From positions 34,812 to 98,811 of the forward strand of contig JBKCIQ010000153.1 in the NCBI GenBank assembly GCA_046302135.1: a stretch of DNA of 64,000 nucleotides. The letters run 5' to 3'. Made by a program: the position numbers and the translations under genes. Under the pieces are notes generated by a model that did not search any database, was not told the origin of the DNA, and saw only the letters and a program-made list of their open reading frames with translations. This DNA is from AM-1111 sp046302135 (GTDB lineage: Bacteria; Bacteroidota; Bacteroidia; B-17B0; Aurantibacillaceae). This document shows, in pieces, positions 45,712-54,756 of this stretch (within the stretch, counting starts at the first letter, position 1; each line of letters starts with the position of its first letter).

Positions 45712-47954
45712 TTCCCGAATTTCTTTTTAAGTGCAGCAAGTGCAGAATTCATGTCATTGCCATCATATTTTACCTCTTCTTTCTTTATTGGTTTGCTTTG
45801 GTAATTGCCTCCTGAAGTATCACTTTTCATACTCAAAGCAATACGTTTTCTTTTTAAATCTACTTCGGTAACCGTAACCATTACTTGTTGTTGAACCTTC
45901 ACTATTTTATTTGGATCGTCAACAAAATGATCTGAGAGTTGAGAAATGTGAACTAGTCCATCCTGATGTACACCAATATCTACAAAGGCTCCAAAATTGG
46001 TAACATTAGTTACAATCCCCGGAAGCTTCATTCCCTCCCGCAAATCTTCCGGTTTCTCAATTCCTTCAGCAAAGGAAAAAACCTCAAAGGATTTTCTTGG
46101 ATCTCTGCCTGGTTTTTCCAATTCATTCAAAATGTCTTTTAAGGTAGGAAGGCCTGTTTTTTCGTTTACATATTTATTCAAATCGATTTTCTTTTTGAGG
46201 TCCTTATTACCAATCAAAGCATCAATTCCAGAACCCTGATCTTTTGCCATTTGCTCAACCACGTAATACGACTCAGGGTGTACGGCACTCCTGTCTAACG
46301 GGTGCATGCCATTTCTGATGCGTAAAAATCCTGCACATTGCTCAAATATTTTTTCTCCCATACGTGGAACATTCATTAAATCTTTTCTAGATCTGAATGC
46401 TCCGTTTTCATTTCTATATCTTACAATGTTTTGTGCCAATTGCGGTCCTAATCCGGAAACATATGTGAGTAATTCTTTGCTTGCAGTGTTCAATTCAACC
46501 CCAACAGCGTTAACACATGATGAAACTACATCATCTAATTTGCTTTTTAAATCCTGTTGATCAACATCGTGCTGATATTGTCCGACTCCAATTGATTTAG
46601 GGTCGATTTTTACTAATTCTGCCAAAGGATCTGAAAGACGTCTTCCGATTGATACAGCCCCCCGTACAGTTACATCCTCATTTGGAAATTCTTCTCTTGC
46701 TACTTCTGATGCCGAGTAAACACTTGCTCCGCTTTCGTTAACCATAACTACCGAAATTTCTCTGGGTAGAATATCTATTTTTCTAATGAATGCTTCCGTT
46801 TCACGTCCTGCTGTTCCGTTTCCAATAGCAATTGCTTCAATTTTATGTTTTGCACAAAGTGCAAGAATTATGTTTTCAGCTTGGCGCGTTTCTCTTTGCG
46901 GTTCATGAGGATAGATGACAGAATTTTCTAATAGTTTTCCCTCACGATTTAAAGCAACCACCTTACATCCTGTTCTGAAACCTGGATCTATTGCAAGAAT
47001 TGCCTTTTGCCCGATAGGTGCAGCAAGTAATAATTCCTTGAGGTTATCGGCAAATACATCAATCGCTTTTGATTCTGCATTTTTTTTCGATAAGGCTCTT
47101 ATTTCTGCTTCGATAGATGGTTGTAATAATCTTTTGTAGCTATCTATCGCTGCGGTTTTCACCTGTTGGGATGCGTTGTTGCTATTTTTTATAACGTTTT
47201 TAAAAATTAATGCAATTGAATCTTCTTCAGGTGGAGCAATATCCAATATAAGGAAGTCTTCTTTCTCGCCTCTTCGCATTGCCAACATCCTATGACTAGG
47301 ACATGAGTTCAGTGGCTCTTCCCATTCAAAATAATCTTTAAATTTTTCACCTTCCTCTTCTTTACCCCTTACTACTCTACTTTTGATTGATGCTTTTTTT
47401 TCGAATAAATTTCTAAGTGACGCGCGAACATTTGCATCTTCACTGATTAGTTCAGCAATGATATCTCTTGCTCCCGATAAAGCATCTTCAAAGTTAAGAA
47501 CTTGCTTCTCATCTGAGATGTAATTTTTGGCTTCTTCATTCAAGTCAAAATTATCTTGTGCATAAATTTTTATTGCAAGTGGTTCAAGTCCTTTTTCGCG
47601 TGCAACTGTTGCTTTTGTTCGCCTTTTAGGTTTATATGGCAAGTACAAATCCTCTAAAGCGCTAATGCTTTCAGCATTTTCAATTTTTTCCTTTAATTCC
47701 GGAGTCAGTTTACCCTGACCTTCTATGCTTTTAAGAATACTATCTCTTCTCGTTTCAATTGTGCGGAGTTTTTCTATTTCATCTCTTATGTTTTTGATTT
47801 GCACCTCATCAAGTCCTCCTGTAATTTCTTTTCTATATCTTGAAATAAACGGAATAGTTGCTCCCTCATCTAAAAGTTCTATACTAGCGGTTACGTTTTT
47901 GATGTTCAGCGTAAGATTTTTCGCACATTTAATTATTAATTCTCTTTGAGTCAT
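45708..47954 (-). CDS. tex: Tex-like RNA-binding transcription accessory protein
   Basis: A 748 aa cytosolic nucleic-acid-binding protein. It has the N-terminal Tex domain ('ATIPFISRYRKEITGGLDE'), a YqgF-like RNase H domain ('AIDPGFRTGCKVVALN'), HhH repeats ('YVSGLGPQLAQNIVRYR', 'LMNVPRMGEKIFEQ') and a C-terminal S1 domain ('GIVTNVTNFGAFVDIG'). Length and order match the family. In other bacteria Tex affects transcription and ribosome-associated stress. A minus-strand -7 box TAAATTTG lies at 47971-47978. Confidence 0.94.
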   Translation of the reverse strand: MTQRELIIKCAKNLTLNIKNVTASIELLDEGATIPFISRYRKEITGGLDEVQIKNIRDEIEKLRTIETRRDSILKSIEGQGKLTPELKEKIENAESISALEDLYLPYKPKRRTKATVAREKGLEPLAIKIYAQDNFDLNEEAKNYISDEKQVLNFEDALSGARDIIAELISEDANVRASLRNLFEKKASIKSRVVRGKEEEGEKFKDYFEWEEPLNSCPSHRMLAMRRGEKEDFLILDIAPPEEDSIALIFKNVIKNSNNASQQVKTAAIDSYKRLLQPSIEAEIRALSKKNAESKAIDVFADNLKELLLAAPIGQKAILAIDPGFRTGCKVVALNREGKLLENSVIYPHEPQRETRQAENIILALCAKHKIEAIAIGNGTAGRETEAFIRKIDILPREISVVMVNESGASVYSASEVAREEFPNEDVTVRGAVSIGRRLSDPLAELVKIDPKSIGVGQYQHDVDQQDLKSKLDDVVSSCVNAVGVELNTASKELLTYVSGLGPQLAQNIVRYRNENGAFRSRKDLMNVPRMGEKIFEQCAGFLRIRNGMHPLDRSAVHPESYYVVEQMAKDQGSGIDALIGNKDLKKKIDLNKYVNEKTGLPTLKDILNELEKPGRDPRKSFEVFSFAEGIEKPEDLREGMKLPGIVTNVTNFGAFVDIGVHQDGLVHISQLSDHFVDDPNKIVKVQQQVMVTVTEVDLKRKRIALSMKSDTSGGNYQSKPIKKEEVKYDGNDMNSALAALKKKFGK

Positions 47955-47970
47955 CTCTATGTTTTTAGGA

Positions 47971-47978
47971 CAAATTTA
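47971..47978 (-). promoter_or_regulatory. -7 box of the tex promoter
   Basis: TAAATTTG on the minus strand matches TAnnTTTG, 16 bp before the tex ATG. A convincing TTTG -33 box at 19 bp is not seen, so the promoter is only half supported. Confidence 0.45.
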
Positions 47979-48026
47979 ATCTCGTATATCAAAGGAAAAC
48001 AGGTGAATTATCAACAAAACGCTAAG

Positions 48027-49928
48027 TTATTTACTGATGTTTTTGTTTGCATCTATTTTGATAATTCCGTCATCTGTCATTTCATTTATTGTTTCAATTA
48101 CAATCTCAGTTTCAAAGTGGTAAAGTAAACTTATTATTTCATCTAAAGGGATTACTCTGGAAAAAAGTAATTGTAATATTTGATTTTTCAACGAATCTGC
48201 GGCAGGATTTTTTTTAATCGCCTTTTTTCTAAGGCACACATCACATTGTCCGCAATCTTCGGGATTTTTTTCATCGAAATACTGTAAAATTATTTTGCTT
48301 CTACATTCGTTTTTATGTGTTGCATAATTGATGACTCCGTTAATTTTTTCTTCGGCACGATTTTTCAGATTTCGATAATTTTCCGGTGACAGGTATAAAT
48401 TTTTGGAATCTACTCTGTTCTCTATGAAAGTTATTTTTGGTAATCCGGTGTGTTGTACATAAGCTACCAGTTCCAGTTCGTGTAATTTTTTTAAAACCTT
48501 TCTTAGTTCATCTGGTGAAATTTTACATCTGCCGGCCAACATTTCTTCATTGATATTGCTGAATTCTGTAAATAATCCTCCGTATGACCTTAAAATAGTT
48601 TTAATATAAAAATCCATTTTAGGATTTCTTACTTGGAAATCATATAGCTCTTGCGGACTTATGGTAAACATTAATCTGGTTGGCTGAAAAAAAGCGTCGG
48701 CGTAGCTGATGTAACCTTCTTTCTCCAAGAATCTAATTGATGAAAATATTGTTCTCGGACTAAGTTTATATTTTTCCGAAACATCATTCATGTTAAAATC
48801 AAAACTTAAACCTTTACCTGAACCAACTGCTATCTGGTTGTAATTACAGATTGTTGTATAAACTTTTTTAATTAATTCAATGGGCGGAAAAGATTCTTCA
48901 AGATTTTCCTTCAGTTCAAAAATATCAATATGCTGATATAAACAGACCACCCAACTATTTTTACCGTCCCTTCCTGCTCTTCCCGCTTCCTGATAATATG
49001 CTTCTAAACTGTCGGGTAAATCTACGTGTGCAACAAAACGTACATCCGGTTTATCTATTCCCATACCAAATGCGTTGGTGGCCACAATAACCCTTTTTCT
49101 TCCACTTATCCAATCATCTTGTTTTTGCATTCTGGTAAGTGGGTCCAGGCCTGCATGATAGAAATCTGAAACTATATTGTTTGTATTTAAAAAATCTGAG
49201 AGCTCTTTTGTTTTCTTTCTGTTTCTTACATAAACAATTCCTGTACCTTGAATTTTATTGCAAATTCTAAGCAAACGCGAAAGTTTGTTCTCTTCATGCT
49301 GAACAATATAATGAAGATTTTTTCTTTCAAATGATTTCTTAAAAACATTGAAACCGGGTTTGAATTTCAGCTTTTCGCTTATGTTGTCTATAACTACGTT
49401 GGTTGCTGATGCAGTTAGAGCCATAACCGGTGTTTCAGGAAATAATTCTCGTAATCTAGCTATTTTCAAATAAGATGGTCTGAAGTCATATCCCCATTGA
49501 GAAATACAATGAGCTTCATCAACGGCAATCAGACAAATTTTTTGTGATTTTATTTTCTTTTGAAATGTATCGGTTTCCAATCTTTCAGGCGACACATAAA
49601 GAAATTTATGCTTACCGTAAATGGCATTGTCAAATGCAACATTCATTTCTTTTTGCGAAAGCGCAGAAGTGATTGCAGTTGCATCGATGTTTTTGTCATT
49701 CAGATTTTTCACCTGGTCCTGCATTAACGCAATAAGAGGTGAAATTACTATACACATACCATCCATAGCGAGCGCAGGAACCTGAAAGCAAATGGATTTT
49801 CCACCCCCGGTAGGGAGAAGAGCGATTGTGTCTTTGCCCCCCATTACGGATTGAATGATTTCCTCTTGTAAAGGACGAAACCGATCATAATTCCAGTAAC
49901 TTTTTAGAATTTCAGAAGGCTTTAGCAT
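48027..49928 (-). CDS. recQ: ATP-dependent DNA helicase RecQ
   Basis: A 633 aa 3'-5' DNA helicase for recombination and repair. Motif 0/I 'LLPTGGGKSICFQ', DEAH-box 'AVDEAHCISQWGYDFRPSY', motif VI 'QEAGRAGRDGK', the RecQ-C-terminal zinc site ('CRSKIIL...CGQCDVC', four Cys) and a winged helix are all visible. The end shows no clear HRDC domain, common in shorter RecQ proteins of this phylum. Divergent from ruvX. Confidence 0.93.
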   Translation of the reverse strand: MLKPSEILKSYWNYDRFRPLQEEIIQSVMGGKDTIALLPTGGGKSICFQVPALAMDGMCIVISPLIALMQDQVKNLNDKNIDATAITSALSQKEMNVAFDNAIYGKHKFLYVSPERLETDTFQKKIKSQKICLIAVDEAHCISQWGYDFRPSYLKIARLRELFPETPVMALTASATNVVIDNISEKLKFKPGFNVFKKSFERKNLHYIVQHEENKLSRLLRICNKIQGTGIVYVRNRKKTKELSDFLNTNNIVSDFYHAGLDPLTRMQKQDDWISGRKRVIVATNAFGMGIDKPDVRFVAHVDLPDSLEAYYQEAGRAGRDGKNSWVVCLYQHIDIFELKENLEESFPPIELIKKVYTTICNYNQIAVGSGKGLSFDFNMNDVSEKYKLSPRTIFSSIRFLEKEGYISYADAFFQPTRLMFTISPQELYDFQVRNPKMDFYIKTILRSYGGLFTEFSNINEEMLAGRCKISPDELRKVLKKLHELELVAYVQHTGLPKITFIENRVDSKNLYLSPENYRNLKNRAEEKINGVINYATHKNECRSKIILQYFDEKNPEDCGQCDVCLRKKAIKKNPAADSLKNQILQLLFSRVIPLDEIISLLYHFETEIVIETINEMTDDGIIKIDANKNISK

Positions 49929-50000
49929 TTATACGAAAATAAAAAGAAAATCCGGGCTTAATGGCTCATGTATATTTTTTAATTTTATCTCAAAATAATT

Positions 50001-50417
50001 GTGGGACGAGTATTAGCAATTGATTACGGAACCAAGCGGGTTGGACTTGCTGTTACAGATTCATTGAGAATTATTGCAACCGGGCTTGAAACCGTTTCGA
50101 GTAAAGAGGTTATCGGTTATTTGGATAAGTATTTTTTGAAGGAAACAATTGATCTGGTAGTTGTTGGTGATCCTAAAACATTGATGAATAAGGCATCTTC
50201 TAATGCTATTCATGTGGAGGAATTTTTAAAAAAGTTTAAAGAAAAATTTCCACTAATGAAAATAGAACGGGTTGACGAAAGATTTACATCTAGTATAGCG
50301 CAGAGAACGATGTTGGAAGGCGGATTAAAAAAATCCGATAGAAAAAATAAATCTACTGTTGATTTAATCAGTGCTGTTTTAATATTACAAACATGGATGG
50401 AAATGAATCCAAAATGA
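50001..50417 (+). CDS. ruvX: RuvX/YqgF Holliday-junction resolvase-like protein
   Basis: A 138 aa RNase H-fold nuclease family protein, implicated in pre-16S rRNA processing and proposed as a Holliday junction resolvase. 'RVLAIDYGTKRVGLA' at the start, 'VVVGDPKT' and 'VDERFTSSIA' give the acidic catalytic residues (two Asp and one Glu). The start is GTG at 50001, which places the first strand at the usual position. First gene of a ruvX-def-lipoprotein run. Confidence 0.93.
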   Translation: MGRVLAIDYGTKRVGLAVTDSLRIIATGLETVSSKEVIGYLDKYFLKETIDLVVVGDPKTLMNKASSNAIHVEEFLKKFKEKFPLMKIERVDERFTSSIAQRTMLEGGLKKSDRKNKSTVDLISAVLILQTWMEMNPK

Positions 50418-50471
50418 ATTAACGCTTTTTGGATTTTTAAGCATATATATTATGTATTTTTGTAAGCGACT

Positions 50472-51065
50472 ATGATACTTCCAATTGTTGTGTATGGTGA
50501 TCCGGTTCTGCGTAAAGTTGCAGAAGATATTAGTCCTGAATATCCGGGTTTGAATCTGTTGATTAAGGACATGTACGAAACGATGTACAATGCAAGAGGC
50601 GTGGGTTTAGCCGCGCCTCAAATAGGTAAAGCAATAAGATTGTTTTTGGTAGATACCGGACCTTTCGCAGATGTAGATGAAGACGAAGAATCCGAGTTCA
50701 CAAAAGAAGAATTAGAAACGCTCGGCAACTTTAAGCGGACATTCATAAATGCGAGAATAATTGAAGAAAAAGGGGAGGAGTGGAAGTTTAATGAGGGATG
50801 TCTGAGTATTCCTAAGATACGTGAAGATGTAAGCAGAAAAGAAGAGATAATAGTTGAATATTTGGATGAAAATTTCAAATCTCATAAAGAAAAATTCAAT
50901 GGCATTATAGCTAGGGTAATTCAGCATGAATATGATCATATTGAAGGAAAATTATTCACGGATAGGATAAGTGCAATTAGAAGAAAATTATTATCAGGAA
51001 AGTTAAAGGATATAAGCAATGGAAAGTTTACCGCTGACTATAAGGTTAAAATCCCAAGAAATTAA
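50472..51065 (+). CDS. def: peptide deformylase
   Basis: A 197 aa metalloprotease that removes the formyl group from new proteins. All three family motifs are present: 'GVGLAAPQIG' (motif 1), 'EGCLSIP' with the metal-binding Cys (motif 2) and 'QHEYDHIEG' with HExxH (motif 3). A short insert of acidic residues near 75-85 is found in the Bacteroidota form. A lipoprotein gene follows after 4 bp. Confidence 0.96.
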   Translation: MILPIVVYGDPVLRKVAEDISPEYPGLNLLIKDMYETMYNARGVGLAAPQIGKAIRLFLVDTGPFADVDEDEESEFTKEELETLGNFKRTFINARIIEEKGEEWKFNEGCLSIPKIREDVSRKEEIIVEYLDENFKSHKEKFNGIIARVIQHEYDHIEGKLFTDRISAIRRKLLSGKLKDISNGKFTADYKVKIPRN

Positions 51066-51069
51066 TTGA

Positions 51070-51657
51070 ATGAAAAGAATTTTAGTTTTTTCGTTTCCGT
51101 TTTTGATGTTGGTTTTTGCAGGTTGCAATTCATCTGAAAAACCTGATAAATCAGGTGCAGACACCTTAAAGTCTGATGTTAGGACTACACAGAATTCAAG
51201 AGAATTAATTTTAAATAAAATTAAAAGGCTTGATAGTTTAGCCCATCTGCCTGGAGTTGTCGCACCGGATAATAAACTTGCTCAACAACTGATCAGTAGT
51301 TACAGTGAATTTGTGGACAAATATCCTTCAGATTCTTTATCTCCAAAATTTGCATTCATGTCTGTAAGTGTTGCAGTTAATACCTATTCCGACAGGCAGG
51401 CATTGGTTTTAATTGATAATGCTTTGAAAAATTACTCATCACATCCAAAGAAAATTGAGTTGTTGATGATGAAAGCTTTGGTTTATGATGATCGTTTTGG
51501 TGACAAGCCAAATGCAAAAACGGTATATGAGCAAATAATTAAAGAATTTCCGAAGACACCTGCGGCCGCTCAGGCTAAAGATGCAATTAAACTCACTGAA
51601 AAAACAGATCTTGAGTTAATCCGTGAAATGGAGAAAAAAAACGGCATAAAAAAATAG
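51070..51657 (+). CDS. lipoprotein with TPR-like repeats
   Basis: A 195 aa exported lipoprotein. The signal peptide ends in the lipobox 'FAGC' (Cys about residue 19), followed by a Ser/Asp-rich linker. The mature part has TPR/YbgF-like helices, with 'FVDKYPSDSLSPKFAFMSVSV' (key Y-P-x-S-x-x-x-P-x-x) and 'YEQIIKEFPKTPAAAQAK'. This is the pattern of periplasmic scaffold proteins of the BamD/YbgF type; its role is unknown. It is cotranscribed with def. Confidence 0.8.
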   Translation: MKRILVFSFPFLMLVFAGCNSSEKPDKSGADTLKSDVRTTQNSRELILNKIKRLDSLAHLPGVVAPDNKLAQQLISSYSEFVDKYPSDSLSPKFAFMSVSVAVNTYSDRQALVLIDNALKNYSSHPKKIELLMMKALVYDDRFGDKPNAKTVYEQIIKEFPKTPAAAQAKDAIKLTEKTDLELIREMEKKNGIKK

Positions 51658-51705
51658 CTGTTTACATGGCATAATTTTTTGCTTTGAAGCAAAAAGTTTT
51701 GCGAC

Positions 51706-52320
51706 ATGAGTTACAGAAGAAAATCAAGTAGAAATTCCGTTAAAAGAAAAAAAAGAAAATTGTTTTTTTCGGAGCTGGTAGTCTCCAGGCCTTATCAATA
51801 TTATTTTGGAAGAGATCAGTTAAAGGAAACTTATCCTGACCAATTCGATGATGATTACTCTTATTATCGTTTTCCGGAATCAAGAAGAGATTTTTACAAT
51901 AAAGATTTTGGACGGGAATCCAGTAATGTTCCGGATTATTACCGAGATAATGTAATGGCAACAGCTTTTGCCGAGCGTTATCCTAAGGTAAATCAATCAT
52001 CCAGAAAATTGAATAAGATTATGAGCAGACTTAGGAAAGCTAACGAGCATCAGGGTATAGAACGTTTTGCGGAAAGTATGGATGTGAATTTATACAATAA
52101 TATTTTAGATGAACTTGAAAATCGTGAGGTGTTACCTTATTCAACAAATTTAGGTAAGAGAAGAGTTGAGTTTATTTCCGGCGGCGGCGGCGGTTTTTCA
52201 AGATTTGGAAAATTTGATTTGGGCAAAGATGAAACGAGGGAGGAGGAGGGTTTGGGGAGAAGGGTTGGAAAGTACAGATTCGGCAGATCGGGAAAAAGAA
52301 ATTTCCGAAAAAGAAAATAA
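51706..52320 (+). CDS. unknown very basic, Arg/Tyr-rich protein
   Basis: I do not recognise this 204 aa protein. It opens with a run of Arg, Lys and Ser residues ('MSYRRKSSRNSVKRKKRK'), has a Tyr/Asp-rich middle (about 28-75), a helical segment (about 105-140), then a Gly-run and a Gly/Arg-rich end that closes in 'RKRK'. No signal peptide or membrane helix. The composition suggests nucleic-acid binding. It is 48 bp after the lipoprotein gene and tail-to-tail with idi. A phage or satellite-virus origin is possible but not supported by neighbours. Confidence 0.62.
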   Translation: MSYRRKSSRNSVKRKKRKLFFSELVVSRPYQYYFGRDQLKETYPDQFDDDYSYYRFPESRRDFYNKDFGRESSNVPDYYRDNVMATAFAERYPKVNQSSRKLNKIMSRLRKANEHQGIERFAESMDVNLYNNILDELENREVLPYSTNLGKRRVEFISGGGGGFSRFGKFDLGKDETREEEGLGRRVGKYRFGRSGKRNFRKRK

Positions 52321-52326
52321 TATTAA

Positions 52327-52839
52327 TTATTTTTTGTAATGAAAAATCGTTTGATTTAGAGCAATTTTAAACCATTCTGTAAAATCTTCAGGATTTGATC
52401 TGATTAATTTTTCTGTTTCCTCAATTGATAGGTATTTAAAGTCTTCTACTTCTTCTCTATTAATTTCAGGGGTTGAATTTGTTGTTCCAATAAAAACATG
52501 ATCCAATTCATGTTCGGTCATACCTTTGTCAAGATTTACTTTGTAAATGAAGCTGAAAGCTGATGTTAATTCACACTCCATACCCATTTCCTCTTTAAGT
52601 CTTCTTTTGGCAGCATTCATGATTTTTTCACCGGGGTATGGGTGACTGCAACACGTATTTGTCCAAAGTCCACCTGAATGATATTTGTGTTTTGCCCTTC
52701 TCTGTAATAACATTTTTCCATCTGAATTGAAAATGAAGACAGAAATGGCTCTGTGAAGAAGGCCCTTTTCGTGAGCTTCTATTTTCTCCATTGTTCCCAG
52801 TTCGAAATCATTATTATCAACGAGAATGACTTGATTCAT
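52327..52839 (-). CDS. idi: isopentenyl-diphosphate delta-isomerase, type 1
   Basis: A 170 aa Nudix-fold enzyme that interconverts IPP and DMAPP, the C5 building blocks of carotenoids. The catalytic Cys lies in 'TNTCCSHPYPGE', and the Nudix-like helix 'AAKRRLKEEMGM' supplies the Glu residues that bind the metal. 'LLQRRAKHKYHSGGLW' is also typical. It is the last gene of the crt operon; its first 23 bp overlap the end of the SOUL gene. Confidence 0.94.
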   Translation of the reverse strand: MNQVILVDNNDFELGTMEKIEAHEKGLLHRAISVFIFNSDGKMLLQRRAKHKYHSGGLWTNTCCSHPYPGEKIMNAAKRRLKEEMGMECELTSAFSFIYKVNLDKGMTEHELDHVFIGTTNSTPEINREEVEDFKYLSIEETEKLIRSNPEDFTEWFKIALNQTIFHYKK

Positions 52840-53440
52840 TTTTTTCTGAATTGTTGGGGTATTCTATTTGTACCAATATTTCATTCTTTCTTCCAAAGAT
52901 CCTGAATGGAGAGTTGTAGCCTAAAAACCTAAAATTACCAATATTTTTTATCTTTTTAGATTTCAAATACTCAAATAATTCATTTTTGTATTTGTCAATT
53001 TTTTCATCTGAAGCGTAGCCACCAAAAGAAACTGAAGCTGTATATTCAGCAGGAGTTGTATGGATGGATATTTTGGAATCGTTTGGCTTAGGAAGTTCTG
53101 AAATTTTGTGTTCGGAAGGCATGGTGAAACTCATTTTTGTGCTGCTAGTTCCAACAGACATCTCAACCGGTGCCGTCATTGCAATTTTTTTATTCTCATT
53201 ATTTCCTCCAAAAATATATCCTGCAAGTGTTCTGAAGCCCTGGTTTGCAGATTCGTTGTAATTGGAGGATGTCAGATTGGTAGTGGCTTGAATTGCCTCT
53301 GGATAAAATCTTAGTTCAAATCTGCCATCTTTTGCTATTAATTTGTATTTTCTCTGTTCGATAGACATGCTGTTTTTAGTGAAACTAAAGAGTAGAACAA
53401 TCGCAGACAAACATAAAAAAGCAAGCCAGAATTTTTTCAT
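52817..53440 (-). CDS. SOUL/HBP family haem-binding protein
   Basis: A 207 aa exported protein with an N-terminal signal peptide or anchor (about residues 4-20). The SOUL fold is visible in 'YKLIAKDGRFELRFYPEAIQA', 'FRTLAGYIFGGNNENKKIAMTAPVEM' (the key A-M-T-A-P-V) and 'VSFGGYASDEKI', and it ends in 'FRIFGRKNEILVQIEY'. SOUL proteins bind haem or porphyrins. Its place inside a carotenoid operon, between a small unknown and idi, suggests a role in pigment or photo-oxidative stress; this is inference. Confidence 0.88.
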   Translation of the reverse strand: MKKFWLAFLCLSAIVLLFSFTKNSMSIEQRKYKLIAKDGRFELRFYPEAIQATTNLTSSNYNESANQGFRTLAGYIFGGNNENKKIAMTAPVEMSVGTSSTKMSFTMPSEHKISELPKPNDSKISIHTTPAEYTASVSFGGYASDEKIDKYKNELFEYLKSKKIKNIGNFRFLGYNSPFRIFGRKNEILVQIEYPNNSEKNESSHSR

Positions 53441-53443
53441 TTT

Positions 53444-53920
53444 TCAGATGGGCATTTTTTTGCTTTCGTAGAATTGTTTTACCTTGATTTTAAGGTCTTC
53501 TTCCTTTATTTTTGAAAAATTATCTCTTATTATTTTTTTATCTGAATCAATGTTCGAAGAATAGTTGAGAACACCTGGAACATTCATCTGTACTGTTAAT
53601 CTTAAGAATCGAAGTTCTATATTATTTTTATCTCTAGAGATCGCATCTTCTAAAATTTCTTTTCCTTTATTAAAGTTGTTTAATCTGGTAAAAAAATTAA
53701 AACCGTGTTTGGCTAGTAAAATGTGAGACATGCCAAGGTATCCTTTTAAAACAGGGTCATTAAAGGTGTTTTTATTTTGAAGATACTTTATCATTGACTC
53801 TGTTTTGGCTTTGCTTTTTGTTGCTTCAAAGAATAAAGTCCTAACAGTTTTCAATTCGTTTGATTCGTTAAAAAAATTAAGAAATAAAAAAAGATTAACG
53901 AATCCAATAATTTTGATCAT
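53444..53920 (-). CDS. small conserved-type protein of the crt operon
   Basis: A 158 aa protein with a hydrophobic N-terminal signal-like segment (residues 1-16). The rest is helical and TPR-like ('LKGYLGMSHILLAKHGFNFF', 'FNKGKEILEDAISRDKNN'). I do not know its function. It overlaps the crtB stop by 4 bp, and the SOUL gene starts 3 bp after its end, so it is a fixed part of the operon. Similar small proteins lie between crtB and other crt genes in some Flavobacteriia. Confidence 0.7.
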   Translation of the reverse strand: MIKIIGFVNLFLFLNFFNESNELKTVRTLFFEATKSKAKTESMIKYLQNKNTFNDPVLKGYLGMSHILLAKHGFNFFTRLNNFNKGKEILEDAISRDKNNIELRFLRLTVQMNVPGVLNYSSNIDSDKKIIRDNFSKIKEEDLKIKVKQFYESKKMPI

Positions 53921-54753
53921 AGAATGTTAAGCTGATGCCGCATGTATGAGTTTAGCATGAGATAAATTTTATTGGCATTCGGTATACGTATTCTCTGGCT
54001 CATAACTTCTTCAACATTTGATTTACGTATTTTATCGAATAACTTTTTATAGTAAAAATACGCTAAATACACTCCTCTTCTTGAGCCGTAAGGCAATTTT
54101 TTTATTCCAATTAATGCTATCTGAAAATCATTTTCTATATCAGATTCAATTTTTCTTTTTTCTTCAATGGTGAAATTCTTTAGGTTGGCTTCAGGGAAAT
54201 AATTTCTGCCTAGATTATTTAAATCTTCTCTCGCATCTCTTAAGAAATTAACCTTTTGAAATGCGCTTCCCAATCTCATTGCATATGGTTTGAGCTCCTG
54301 GTACATATTTTCGTTGCCATTTACAAAAACTTTAAGGCACATTAAACCAACGACTTCAGCAGACCCTAGGATGTATTTTTCATAATTGTTCTGGGTGTAG
54401 TCAACTCTGCCGAGATCCATTCTCATACTTTCAAGGAATGTGGTAATTAATTCAAGATCTATTTTGTATTTGTTGACTACCTCTTGGAAAGAATTAAGTA
54501 TAGGATTGAGACTGATTCCGGTCTCTATTGCTTCAAAAGTGTCTTGTGAAAATTTATCTAATAAATACGGTTTGTCATATTCATGAAAGCTGTCCACTAT
54601 CTCATCTGCAAATCTCACAAAACCATAAATACCATAAATAGGTTCACGGTATTCCTCATTGAGAAATTTTATACCCAGAGAAAAGCTGGTGCTGTAGGAA
54701 GTGGTAGTGATTTTGCTACACTTTTTTGTTAAGGTGTCGAATTTAGCTTTCAT
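53917..54753 (-). CDS. crtB: phytoene synthase
   Basis: A 278 aa prenyl synthase that joins two geranylgeranyl diphosphates into phytoene. Both Asp-rich motifs are intact: 'VRFADEIVDSF' and 'FLRDAREDLNNLGRNYFP'. It belongs to the squalene/phytoene synthase family and is of normal length. The start is 3 bp after the crtI stop. The product feeds CrtI encoded just upstream. Confidence 0.94.
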   Translation of the reverse strand: MKAKFDTLTKKCSKITTTSYSTSFSLGIKFLNEEYREPIYGIYGFVRFADEIVDSFHEYDKPYLLDKFSQDTFEAIETGISLNPILNSFQEVVNKYKIDLELITTFLESMRMDLGRVDYTQNNYEKYILGSAEVVGLMCLKVFVNGNENMYQELKPYAMRLGSAFQKVNFLRDAREDLNNLGRNYFPEANLKNFTIEEKRKIESDIENDFQIALIGIKKLPYGSRRGVYLAYFYYKKLFDKIRKSNVEEVMSQRIRIPNANKIYLMLNSYMRHQLNIL

Positions 54754-54756
54754 AAG

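Noticed and set aside
51706..52320. Integrated phage or satellite virus
   Set aside because: Only one gene has odd composition; no capsid, replication, integrase or attachment site was seen around it.
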